Below, piece by piece: positions 6,752 through 12,133 of a stretch of DNA of 15,401 nt (position 1 is the stretch's first letter; every line of letters starts with the position of its first letter). The position numbers and the translations under genes are program-made. This DNA is from Gemmatimonadota bacterium (lineage in GTDB: Bacteria; Gemmatimonadota; Gemmatimonadetes; Gemmatimonadales; GWC2-71-9). Under the pieces are notes generated by a model, which searched no databases, had not been told where the DNA came from, and saw only the letters and a list, made by a program, of their open reading frames with translations. The stretch is from the NCBI GenBank assembly GCA_016180765.1, contig JACPAP010000238.1, positions 1 through 15,401 on the forward strand, read 5' to 3'.

Positions 6752-6776
6752 GTAGTTATCGCTATTAGATAACTAC
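6752..6776. promoter_or_regulatory. Inverted-repeat operator of the AbiE module
   Basis: GTAGTTATC at 6752-6760 and GATAACTAC at 6768-6776 form a perfect 9-bp inverted repeat with a 7-bp spacer. It lies between the toxin start and its -10 element, across the expected transcription start, and upstream of the divergent promoter. AbiEi antitoxins are known to bind inverted repeats in their own promoter, so AbiEi is the obvious candidate ligand. Confidence 0.7.
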
Positions 6777-6780
6777 GTTA

Positions 6781-6786
6781 TATAAT
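6781..6786 (+). promoter_or_regulatory. -10 element for the divergent small gene
   Basis: A perfect TATAAT on the plus strand overlaps the minus-strand -10, so the two promoters are back to back. The -35 at normal spacing is poor and falls in the inverted repeat, which suggests operator-dependent control. The leader to ATG 6822 would be about 30 nt. Confidence 0.5.
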
Positions 6787-6810
6787 ATGTTCTCGCCGTT
6801 CTCCCGTCAA
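6782..6810 (-). promoter_or_regulatory. Sigma70-like promoter for the AbiE operon
   Basis: Read on the minus strand, TTGACG (6810-6805) and TATTAT (6787-6782) are separated by exactly 17 nt, each matching five of six consensus positions. The start would fall near 6775, inside the operator, leaving a leader of about 30 nt before ATG 6743. This is the best consensus promoter noticed in the window. Confidence 0.7.
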
Positions 6811-6821
6811 CGCGTGAGCCA

Positions 6822-7034
6822 ATGACTGACACTTCGCGGAAGGACATTGCCGCGATCATCCGAGACGGTACGGTGATCGATCAGGCCATCGAGAAAGCAC
6901 GGCAGCGTGTCGTGCGCCGTCACCGACAACTCGGCGTACCGCTCGTCGTCTGGCAGGATGGCTGCGTCAGCGAGATTTCCCCCTGGAGCGTTGTGCTCCC
7001 GGAGGACGCTCCTGGGTCCACAGAATCGTCTTAA
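6822..7034 (+). CDS. Small hypothetical protein divergent from the AbiE operon
   Basis: 70 aa from ATG 6822. The sequence MTDTSRKDIAAIIRDGTVID continues through QAIEKARQRVVRRHRQLGVP to LVVWQDGCVSEISPWSVVLP. It has a charged N-terminal helix, a basic stretch, then a VWQDG turn and a short beta-like tail. I recall many short unannotated proteins of the shape 'IRDG..ID.A...A...RHK..G.P..VW.DG.V', but I cannot name a function. It is soluble with no signal or membrane segment. It shares a promoter region and operator with the toxin-antitoxin genes and lies inside the same repeat-bounded islet, so co-regulation is likely. It might be an accessory or regulatory component, or simply a passenger. Confidence 0.7.
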   Translation: MTDTSRKDIAAIIRDGTVIDQAIEKARQRVVRRHRQLGVPLVVWQDGCVSEISPWSVVLPEDAPGSTESS

Positions 7035-7162
7035 CGACTGGTGCCCCTTCCGGTGCAATTCACACGGTGAGCCCCTCGGATCGGTGAGATTGGATTCCGT
7101 GCAGATGGTGCGGAATCGCCTTGAAATCCGAGAACCTACCGGAAACCGGGCCTGACCCCGGC
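7035..7162. other. Intergenic stretch between the small gene and the right repeat
   Basis: About 130 bp between convergent genes. I see no open gene and no clear terminator. A GGGCCTG heptamer at 7148-7154 equals the 5' acceptor strand expected for tRNA-Ile, but no D-arm follows, so it may be chance. Confidence 0.4.
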
Positions 7163-7182
7163 CGCCTGATAAGCGTGAGGTC
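7163..7182 (+). repeat. 20-bp direct repeat, right copy (tRNA-Ile core)
   Basis: Identical over 20 nt to 5154-5173 in the same orientation. Beyond it, bases 7183-7206 keep a weak likeness to the rest of the tRNA 3' half: TCAGGTC occurs at nearly the same distance as TCAGGCC in the left copy. A decayed full 3' half is therefore possible. The stop codon of ftcD falls at 7200-7202, inside this stretch. Confidence 0.75.
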
Positions 7183-7199
7183 TGGGTCTACCCTGTGGG

Positions 7200-8717
7200 T
7201 CAGGTCTGCACTAGCGCCGCGGTAACGGTGTGCTCCGTAGCAGCCGCTTCCCTCCCAGCTTGCTGCTCCAGCCCACTCGCTTCCTCCAGCACGGGCTTCC
7301 CAACTTCCGGCGCCAGCCCCTTTACGTTGATCGCCACATTGTACGAGGCTCCTGTGACGCCGCTCATCGCCAGCAACGCGGCCACGCCCGCGTCGCACAC
7401 CGCGTTCTTGTTCCCCGCCTCCGCCGCCCTGCGGGCCAACTCCACCACCCGCGCCGCCGCCCGCGCCGTCCTTAAGGGAACCTCCGCCGCCGCCAGCAAG
7501 GCCCGGTCAATCGCCTCCTGGCGAGCCTTGACCTCCATCTCACTTCCCTTGGGCAACTTGTAGGCGGCCATCACCCCCTGGTACGCTGCTGCATCCTCGT
7601 CCACCAGCCGCCTGAGCTCCAGCCGTAGCCGCTCCGCTTCTTCCGTGATCCCCCGGAATTCGTCCGCCACCGCGGCGTAGACTTTGCGGCTGCTGGTGAG
7701 CCGCCCCACCATCGCCACCAGCGCCGCCGCGAGCGCGCCGGCCAGCGCAGCGGCACTCCCGCCGCCCGGCGCAGGCTCCACACTCGCGAGTTCGTCAATC
7801 CAGCCGTCCAGCGTGGGGCCCTGGGACGCGCGGATCTTGGCCTCCACCGAATGGGATTCCACCGGATCGTCCAGCTTGAGGTACTTGGCCGCCGCGTCAA
7901 AGACCGCCCGCTCGGGGAGGAGCCCTACGATCTCGCTCCTATGGATCCCCACACCCTTCGCGGCCGCCCGCTCGCTCACCTCGGCGAACACCTTGGCCGG
8001 CGACGTGACGTCAATATCCAGCAGGTTCATCGAGACCTGGGCCTTGCCGCCCACCTCGAACCCCTTGGCCTGCACCGCCGGCAACCCGCCGCTGGAGGTG
8101 CGGATGGCCTTGGCGATCTCCTCCGCCAGCCACACGTCGTCCGTGTCCAGGTAGATGTTGTACGCCACCAGGAACGGCCGCGCGCCGATCGCCGTGCACC
8201 CGGCGGTGGGATGGATGCGGTTGGGTCCAAAGTCGGGCGTCTTGGCCGGATCCTTGCCGATCTGCTCCCTTAAGCCCTCGAACTGCCCTTTCCGGATGTT
8301 GGGCAGGCTCTCCCGCTCCGGCCGAGTGGCGGCCCGCGCGTAGAGAAACACCGGGATCTCCAGCTCCTTCCCCACGCGCTCGCCGAGCTTCCGGGCCAGC
8401 TCCACACACTGGTCCATGGTGACGCCCTCGACCGGGATGAACGGAACCACGTCCGTCGCGCCCATCCGCGGGTGCTCGCCTTGATGCCTGGTCAGGTCAA
8501 TGCGCTCCCGCGCCACCCGCATGGCGCGGAACGCCGCCTCGCTCGCGGCCTCCGGCGCCCCGAGGAACGTGAACACCGAGCGGTGATGCGCGGTGTCCGC
8601 CTGCACGTCCAGCAGCCGGACCCCGGGCACCGACGTTATGGCTTCGCGTAGGGCGTCCAGCACCGCCTCGTCTCGGCCCTCGCTGAAGTTGGGAACGCAT
8701 TCGACGATCACGGTCAT
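7200..8717 (-). CDS. ftcD: Bifunctional glutamate formimidoyltransferase / formimidotetrahydrofolate cyclodeaminase
   Basis: 505 aa from ATG 8717. Residues 1 to about 300 are the formimidoyltransferase (MTVIVECVPNFSEGRDEAVL at the start; EHPRMGATDVVPFIP with the catalytic-type His82; HPTAGCTAIGARPFLVAYN). Residues from about 310 onward are the cyclodeaminase (ELASVEPAPGGGSAAALAGA, then the helical ALVAMVGRL region). The first domain moves the formimino group from formimino-glutamate to tetrahydrofolate. The second releases ammonia to give methenyl-THF, the last step of one histidine degradation route; both act in the cytosol. The fused form is known from animals and some bacteria. No hut genes are adjacent. 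It starts 15 nt after the VapC stop, with GAAGGA about 11 nt before the ATG, so it may be read through from the vapBC promoter. Confidence 0.97.
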   Translation of the reverse strand: MTVIVECVPNFSEGRDEAVLDALREAITSVPGVRLLDVQADTAHHRSVFTFLGAPEAASEAAFRAMRVARERIDLTRHQGEHPRMGATDVVPFIPVEGVTMDQCVELARKLGERVGKELEIPVFLYARAATRPERESLPNIRKGQFEGLREQIGKDPAKTPDFGPNRIHPTAGCTAIGARPFLVAYNIYLDTDDVWLAEEIAKAIRTSSGGLPAVQAKGFEVGGKAQVSMNLLDIDVTSPAKVFAEVSERAAAKGVGIHRSEIVGLLPERAVFDAAAKYLKLDDPVESHSVEAKIRASQGPTLDGWIDELASVEPAPGGGSAAALAGALAAALVAMVGRLTSSRKVYAAVADEFRGITEEAERLRLELRRLVDEDAAAYQGVMAAYKLPKGSEMEVKARQEAIDRALLAAAEVPLRTARAAARVVELARRAAEAGNKNAVCDAGVAALLAMSGVTGASYNVAINVKGLAPEVGKPVLEEASGLEQQAGREAAATEHTVTAALVQT

Positions 8718-8732
8718 CCGGTATGGCTTCCT

Positions 8733-9197
8733 TCAAGCCACCGCATGCCCCAACGCCCGGGCGTTGTCAGCCACTCGGTCGTCGCGGGTGACGACCGTCA
8801 CCAACTGCGGCGGTTCACCGAGCAGCTCGACCGAAGCGAGATGGATGGCGTCGAGGGTGCGGATGGGCTCGACCGGAAAGGGGCGGCCCGCACGGGCGAG
8901 CACGTCGTCCGAGACGGCGACGAGCTCGCAGCGCCGCGCAAAGGTTCGTAAGCCGCGAACCGCACTCCGCTCCTGGTCGGCGGTCAATCGGCCTGTCAAC
9001 CGCGCCCGCAGCACGGCGCGATGGGCCTCAGCCAGCGTCAACCCGGAGGTCATGCGGCGCCCGCGGGCACGAATCGCCTGTTGTGCGTCTGCATCCGCTT
9101 CCAGGAAGGCCGCAAGGAGCGCGCTGGACTCGATGTAGCAGGTGGCCGGCGCCCCAACGGGCGCCCCCGCCCCGCGCCGCCGCTTACGGCTCGCCAC
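8733..9197 (-). CDS. VapC-type PIN-domain toxin
   Basis: 154 aa from GTG 9197, which overlaps the end of the antitoxin gene by 14 nt. After a basic N-terminal stretch (ASRKRRRGAG) the PIN fold begins CYIESSALLAAFLEADAD, with Glu in the first acidic position where Asp is commoner. LTLAEAHRAVLRA supplies the conserved Glu, and RTLDAIHLASV and VTRDDRVADNARALG supply the later Asp residues. PIN toxins of this group are Mg-dependent RNases that inhibit translation until bound by the antitoxin. The upstream gene is a Phd/YefM-like antitoxin, so this is a complete type II module. The basic leader may be partly an artefact of the start choice; an in-frame start nearer the CYIES core would remove it. 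The gene lies directly ahead of ftcD. Confidence 0.88.
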   Translation of the reverse strand: MASRKRRRGAGAPVGAPATCYIESSALLAAFLEADADAQQAIRARGRRMTSGLTLAEAHRAVLRARLTGRLTADQERSAVRGLRTFARRCELVAVSDDVLARAGRPFPVEPIRTLDAIHLASVELLGEPPQLVTVVTRDDRVADNARALGHAVA

Positions 9198-9474
9198 GAT
9201 CTTCGGCGATCAGCGCCGCCGCCGTGCCGGGCGGCAACCGAAGCATAGGCAAGTGGGCCAGTGGATCGCCGGGCTCGAGCGCCGGGCGGACCACGCCCAG
9301 AGCGACCAACTCCTCGTAACGCGACCGCTCGGGCGCTTTCGAGCCGCCGCCCGGCGGCACCAATTCGGCGACGACGCGGCCCCGGTCGGTGACCCGGACT
9401 CGCTCGCCCGCCGCCACCCGACGCACGTAACGGCTCAGGTGATTCTTGAGATTGCGGATGCCGACGGAGGTCAT
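9184..9474 (-). CDS. Phd/YefM-family antitoxin
   Basis: 96 aa from ATG 9474. The N-terminal half MTSVGIRNLKNHLSRYVRRV, then AAGERVRVTDRGRVVAELVP, is the classic prevent-host-death/YefM DNA-binding fold. The remainder (ALEPGDPLAHLPMLRLPPGT) would be the flexible toxin-binding tail. It neutralises the downstream PIN toxin and should repress the operon. The frame is open further upstream to 9615, but the family always starts at about this point, and the promoter elements end 6 nt before this ATG. The TAA stop lies inside the toxin gene. Confidence 0.9.
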   Translation of the reverse strand: MTSVGIRNLKNHLSRYVRRVAAGERVRVTDRGRVVAELVPPGGGSKAPERSRYEELVALGVVRPALEPGDPLAHLPMLRLPPGTAAALIAEDRGEP

Positions 9475-9480
9475 GGGCCC

Positions 9481-9509
9481 AATGTAGCTACATGTGGCTA
9501 CCAGCACAA
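9481..9509 (-). promoter_or_regulatory. Promoter of the antitoxin-toxin operon, probably leaderless
   Basis: On the minus strand TTGTGC (9509-9504) and TACATT (9486-9481) are spaced by 17 nt, and the -10 ends 6 nt before ATG 9474. Transcription would start at or within a base or two of the ATG, so no Shine-Dalgarno is expected and none is seen. Confidence 0.5.
9484..9501. promoter_or_regulatory. Palindromic operator of the antitoxin-toxin operon
   Basis: GTAGCTACATGTGGCTAC is an 18-bp palindrome with a single mismatched pair. It occupies the spacer and part of the -10 of the promoter just described. TGTAGCTACA-like palindromes are typical binding sites for antitoxins of this kind, so autorepression is likely. 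Confidence 0.7.
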
Positions 9510-9542
9510 TGAGGGGCGGATGCCCCCCGCGCCACGCCGACC

Positions 9543-10355
9543 CTAGCAGGTCGCCAGTAGCTCTAGCAGCCACGCGTGGATCGCCGGATTGCCGGCGACC
9601 TTCGACCCCTGGCACACCACGTCCGGCGAGCCCGCGAGATCGGTCACGATCCCGCCCGCTTCCCGCACGATCAGCGTGCCCGCCGCCACGTCCCAGGCCG
9701 CCAGGTCCAGCTCCCAGAACCCCTCGAACCGCCCCCGCGCCACGTCCACCAGGTCCAACGCGGCCGACCCCGCGCGCCGAATCCCGGCGGTGGCGGCGCT
9801 GATGGCGGTGAAGTGGCGGAGATAACGTGGCAGGAGGTGGGGCGAGCGGAAGGGGAACCCGGTGCCAATGAGCGAAAGACTGGGCTCGGTCACGCCAGAA
9901 ACCGCGAGCCGCTCGCCATCACACCAGGCCCCACCGCCCGCGGTCGCATGGTACACCAGATTCCGCTCCACATCCAACACCACCCCGGCGACCAATTGAC
10001 CATCTACCAACGCCGCGATACTGACGGCATATTGCGGGTACCCATGGAGATAATTGGTGGTCCCATCCAGGGGATCCACAACCCATAGCAGTTGGGAGGG
10101 AAGGGTGGGGCTCTGCGCCCTCTGCGCTCTCTGCGGTGAAAGTTCCTCACCTAGCACCTCGGAACCCGGCACGGCCCGCGTCAAGGCCTCGGCAATGAGC
10201 TGCTCCGACGCCCGATCCACCTCTGTCACGTAGTCCAGCAGGCCTTTCGCCGACCACTCAGGCCCGGCAGGAGGTCGCTTTGCCGAGCGGATGTAGGCCG
10301 CCGCTTGCTCGGCCGCGGAGCGCGCGAGGTCGGCTAACTGCCTGTAATCACGCAC
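9543..10355 (-). CDS. suhB: Inositol monophosphatase family protein
   Basis: 270 aa from GTG 10355. The metal-binding and catalytic motifs are intact: LDYVTEVDRASEQLI (residues 40-54), LGEEL (68-72), WVVDPLDGTTNYLHGYP (91-107), and the late ELDLAAWDVAAGTLIVREAG. Proteins of this family are Mg-dependent, Li-sensitive phosphatases of inositol-1-phosphate or related sugar phosphates; some SuhB proteins also act in rRNA transcription. The cytosolic role here is not fixed by context. Between the GEE motif and DPLDGTT sits an unusual SPQRAQRAQSPTLPSQ segment encoded by a short tandem repeat. The gene is divergent from trpS, with only 37 nt between the start codons. Confidence 0.92.
   Translation of the reverse strand: MRDYRQLADLARSAAEQAAAYIRSAKRPPAGPEWSAKGLLDYVTEVDRASEQLIAEALTRAVPGSEVLGEELSPQRAQRAQSPTLPSQLLWVVDPLDGTTNYLHGYPQYAVSIAALVDGQLVAGVVLDVERNLVYHATAGGGAWCDGERLAVSGVTEPSLSLIGTGFPFRSPHLLPRYLRHFTAISAATAGIRRAGSAALDLVDVARGRFEGFWELDLAAWDVAAGTLIVREAGGIVTDLAGSPDVVCQGSKVAGNPAIHAWLLELLATC
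10111..10137. repeat. Three tandem 9-bp units inside suhB
   Basis: CTCTGCGCC, CTCTGCGCT and CTCTGCGGT follow each other without a gap and are followed by GAAA. On the coding strand they yield QRAQRAQ, a 3-residue repeat. The phrase resembles small dispersed CTCTGCG repeats that I recall from intergenic regions of diverse bacteria; that origin is unverified. Confidence 0.75.
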
Positions 10356-10356
10356 C

Positions 10357-10385
10357 TTGCGACCATTCGCACGGCCTCATACCTT
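10357..10385 (+). promoter_or_regulatory. Possible trpS promoter, leaderless type
   Basis: TTGCGA (10357-10362) and TACCTT (10380-10385) are 17 nt apart, and the -10 ends 7 nt before ATG 10393. The hexamers match consensus only partly (four and three positions). The TANNNT pattern and distance equal those seen for the antitoxin gene. Confidence 0.35.
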
Positions 10386-10392
10386 CCGCCGA

Positions 10393-11397
10393 ATGGCGCG
10401 CGTCTTTTCCGGCATCCAACCCTCCGGCGAACTCCATATCGGCAACTACTTGGGCGCGGTGCAGCGCTGGGTGGCGCTGCAATCGCAGTACCAGTGCTTC
10501 ATCTGCATCGTGGACTATCACGCCATCACCCAGGACTACGACGTGTCCATGCTGGAAACGCGGACGCTGGACATGGCCACGAGCCTCCTGGCGGCGGGGA
10601 TCGATCCGGAGCGCACCGTGCTGTTCGTGCAGTCCCACGTGCTGGAGCACACCGAGCTGGCCTGGGTGTTCACCAGCGTCACACCCATCGGCGAGCTGGA
10701 ACGGATGACCCAATTTAAGGACAAGTCGCAACGGCAGGAAAGCGTGCTCGCCGGGCTGCTCAGCTACCCCGTGCTCCAGGCAGCGGACGTGCTGCTGTAC
10801 AAGGCCGACACGGTGCCGGTGGGCGAAGACCAGGTGCAGCACGTCGAGCTGATGCGCGAGATCGCGCGCAAATGGAACGCCCGCTACGGCGACGGGTTCT
10901 TCCCCGAGCCGCAGGCCCTGGTGGGCGAAGCGAAGCGGATCGTGGGGCTCGATGGTCAGGCCAAGATGTCGAAGAGCCTGGGGAACACCATCGGCCTGTT
11001 GGACCAGCCGGAGGTCATCTGGCAGCGGCTGCGTCCGGCGATGACGGACCCGGCCCGGGTCACCAGGAACGATCCCGGCACCCCGGAGATCTGCAATATC
11101 TACCACTTGCACCAGCACTTCTCACCTAAGAAGACGGTGGAGGAAGTGGCCCACAAGTGCCGCACCGCGGGCTGGGGTTGCCTGGACTGCAAGCGGGTCC
11201 TGGCGGACAACATCGCGAATGCGTTCAAGCCGATCCGCCAGCGCGCCGCGGAACTGAAGAAACGCCCGGAGCAGGTGCGCGAGATCCTGGCCGCGGGGGC
11301 GGCGAAGGCGCGTGAAGTGGCACAGGAAACCATGCGCGGCGTGCGCGAGCGCATGGGGCTCCTCCCGGCGCGCACGGAGGCGGTGGTGGACCGATGA
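10393..11397 (+). CDS. trpS: Tryptophanyl-tRNA synthetase
   Basis: 334 aa from ATG 10393 (MARVFSGIQPSGELHIGNYL), the usual family start; an upstream TTG extension is unlikely. Class I signatures are HIGN at 15-18 and KMSKS at about 191-195. The enzyme charges tRNA-Trp with tryptophan using ATP in the cytosol. The C-terminal anticodon-binding region contains Cys234, Cys256, Cys263 and Cys266 in the order C-x21-C-x6-C-x2-C (ending CRTAGWGCLDCK). This closely resembles the C-x22-C-x6-C-x2-C [4Fe-4S] motif of Thermotoga maritima TrpRS. The stop overlaps the following mgtC-like start by 4 nt, so the pair is probably co-translated. No Shine-Dalgarno precedes the ATG. Confidence 0.97.
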   Translation: MARVFSGIQPSGELHIGNYLGAVQRWVALQSQYQCFICIVDYHAITQDYDVSMLETRTLDMATSLLAAGIDPERTVLFVQSHVLEHTELAWVFTSVTPIGELERMTQFKDKSQRQESVLAGLLSYPVLQAADVLLYKADTVPVGEDQVQHVELMREIARKWNARYGDGFFPEPQALVGEAKRIVGLDGQAKMSKSLGNTIGLLDQPEVIWQRLRPAMTDPARVTRNDPGTPEICNIYHLHQHFSPKKTVEEVAHKCRTAGWGCLDCKRVLADNIANAFKPIRQRAAELKKRPEQVREILAAGAAKAREVAQETMRGVRERMGLLPARTEAVVDR

Positions 11398-12059
11398 GGT
11401 GGGCCGATCTCGTTCAACAGCTGCAACTGGATCTCCTCTGGTCGCTGGTGGTGGCCGTGTTACTTGGAGGGGCGATCGGCCTGGAGCGCGAGCTGCGCGG
11501 CAAAGCAGCCGGCCTGCGCACCAACATCCTGATCTGCCTCGGCGCCACGCTGTTCACCCACCTGTCCATCCATTTGGCGGGCCCGACCGGGGACCCCGGC
11601 CGCGTCGCCGCCCAGGTGGTGACCGGGATCGGGTTCCTGGGCGCCGGGACCATCCTCCACAGCAAGGGGGCCATCGCCGGCCTCACCAGCGCCGCCACCA
11701 TCTGGCTGGTGGCCGCGATCGGAGTCGCCATCGGGACCGGGGCCATCTTCGAAGCGGCCGGCGCGACCCTGCTCACGCTGTTCGTGCTGCGCGGGTTGGG
11801 GGCCATCGAGAACGTGTTGCAGCGGCAGTCCGTGACCAGCCGGCTCTCGATCGCGGTGCCGCCCGACCAGGACCGAGCGGAGGAGATCGAGCAGATCGTG
11901 CGCACCGCGGGGGTGGAAATACAGGATGTGCGCCGCGAGGCACGGGGCGATCACGTGGTGGTGCACATCTCGGTGCGGGGGCCCAAGCGGCTGCAAGACG
12001 AGGCGCGGCTCGCGCTGCTCAGGTCATCAGGCGCCTACACGTTGACCGTCGAGGAGTGA
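11394..12059 (+). CDS. MgtC/SapB family membrane protein
   Basis: 221 aa from ATG 11394, inside the 4-nt ATGA overlap with trpS. The N-terminal ~140 residues are four to five membrane helices with the family phrases GAIGLERELRGKAAGLRTNI, VTGIGFLGAGTIL and GLTSAATIWLVAAIGVAIG. The C-terminal ~75 residues are a soluble, ACT-like domain (RLSIAVPPDQDRAEEIEQIV to the end). MgtC proteins help cells cope with low Mg and modulate F-type ATPase or other membrane systems in pathogens; in free-living bacteria the role is mostly undefined. Coupling to trpS has no obvious functional meaning. Confidence 0.93.
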   Translation: MRWADLVQQLQLDLLWSLVVAVLLGGAIGLERELRGKAAGLRTNILICLGATLFTHLSIHLAGPTGDPGRVAAQVVTGIGFLGAGTILHSKGAIAGLTSAATIWLVAAIGVAIGTGAIFEAAGATLLTLFVLRGLGAIENVLQRQSVTSRLSIAVPPDQDRAEEIEQIVRTAGVEIQDVRREARGDHVVVHISVRGPKRLQDEARLALLRSSGAYTLTVEE

Positions 12060-12060
12060 G

Positions 12061-12104
12061 GGCGACGAGAGCGCCCTTCGGGACCCACCGGCGCTCGCGT
12101 CGCC
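12061..12104 (+). terminator. Long GC hairpin after the mgtC-like gene
   Basis: The 15-nt arms GGCGACGAGAGCGCC (12061-12075) and GGCGCTCGCGTCGCC (12090-12104) are inverted repeats with one mismatch, enclosing a 14-nt loop. The stem begins right after the TGA of the mgtC-like gene. No T-run follows, so it is not a standard intrinsic terminator. It could be a 3'-end stabiliser, a U-tract-less terminator, or a control structure for the next gene, whose ATG is 30 nt downstream. Confidence 0.5.
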
Positions 12105-12133
12105 ATGGCCAACCGCGCCCGCCTGCCGCCCCC

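Larger units (their letters stand above)
5174..7182. mobile_element. Putative tRNA-flanked islet carrying an AbiE module
   Basis: About 2.0 kb lies between two 20-bp direct repeats derived from tRNA-Ile(GAT). It holds an AbiE-type toxin-antitoxin pair, a divergent 70-aa gene and an AT-rich control region that stands out from the GC-rich surroundings. No integrase, transposase or other mobility gene is present, so it is either a mobilised passenger islet or the residue of a larger element after deletion. The boundaries are inferred from the repeats only. Confidence 0.4.

Noticed and set aside
7148..7182. Intact or compact tRNA-Ile at the right repeat
   Set aside because: GGGCCTG at 7148 resembles the acceptor strand, but there is no room for a D-arm and the T-arm is not preserved, so it cannot fold as a tRNA.
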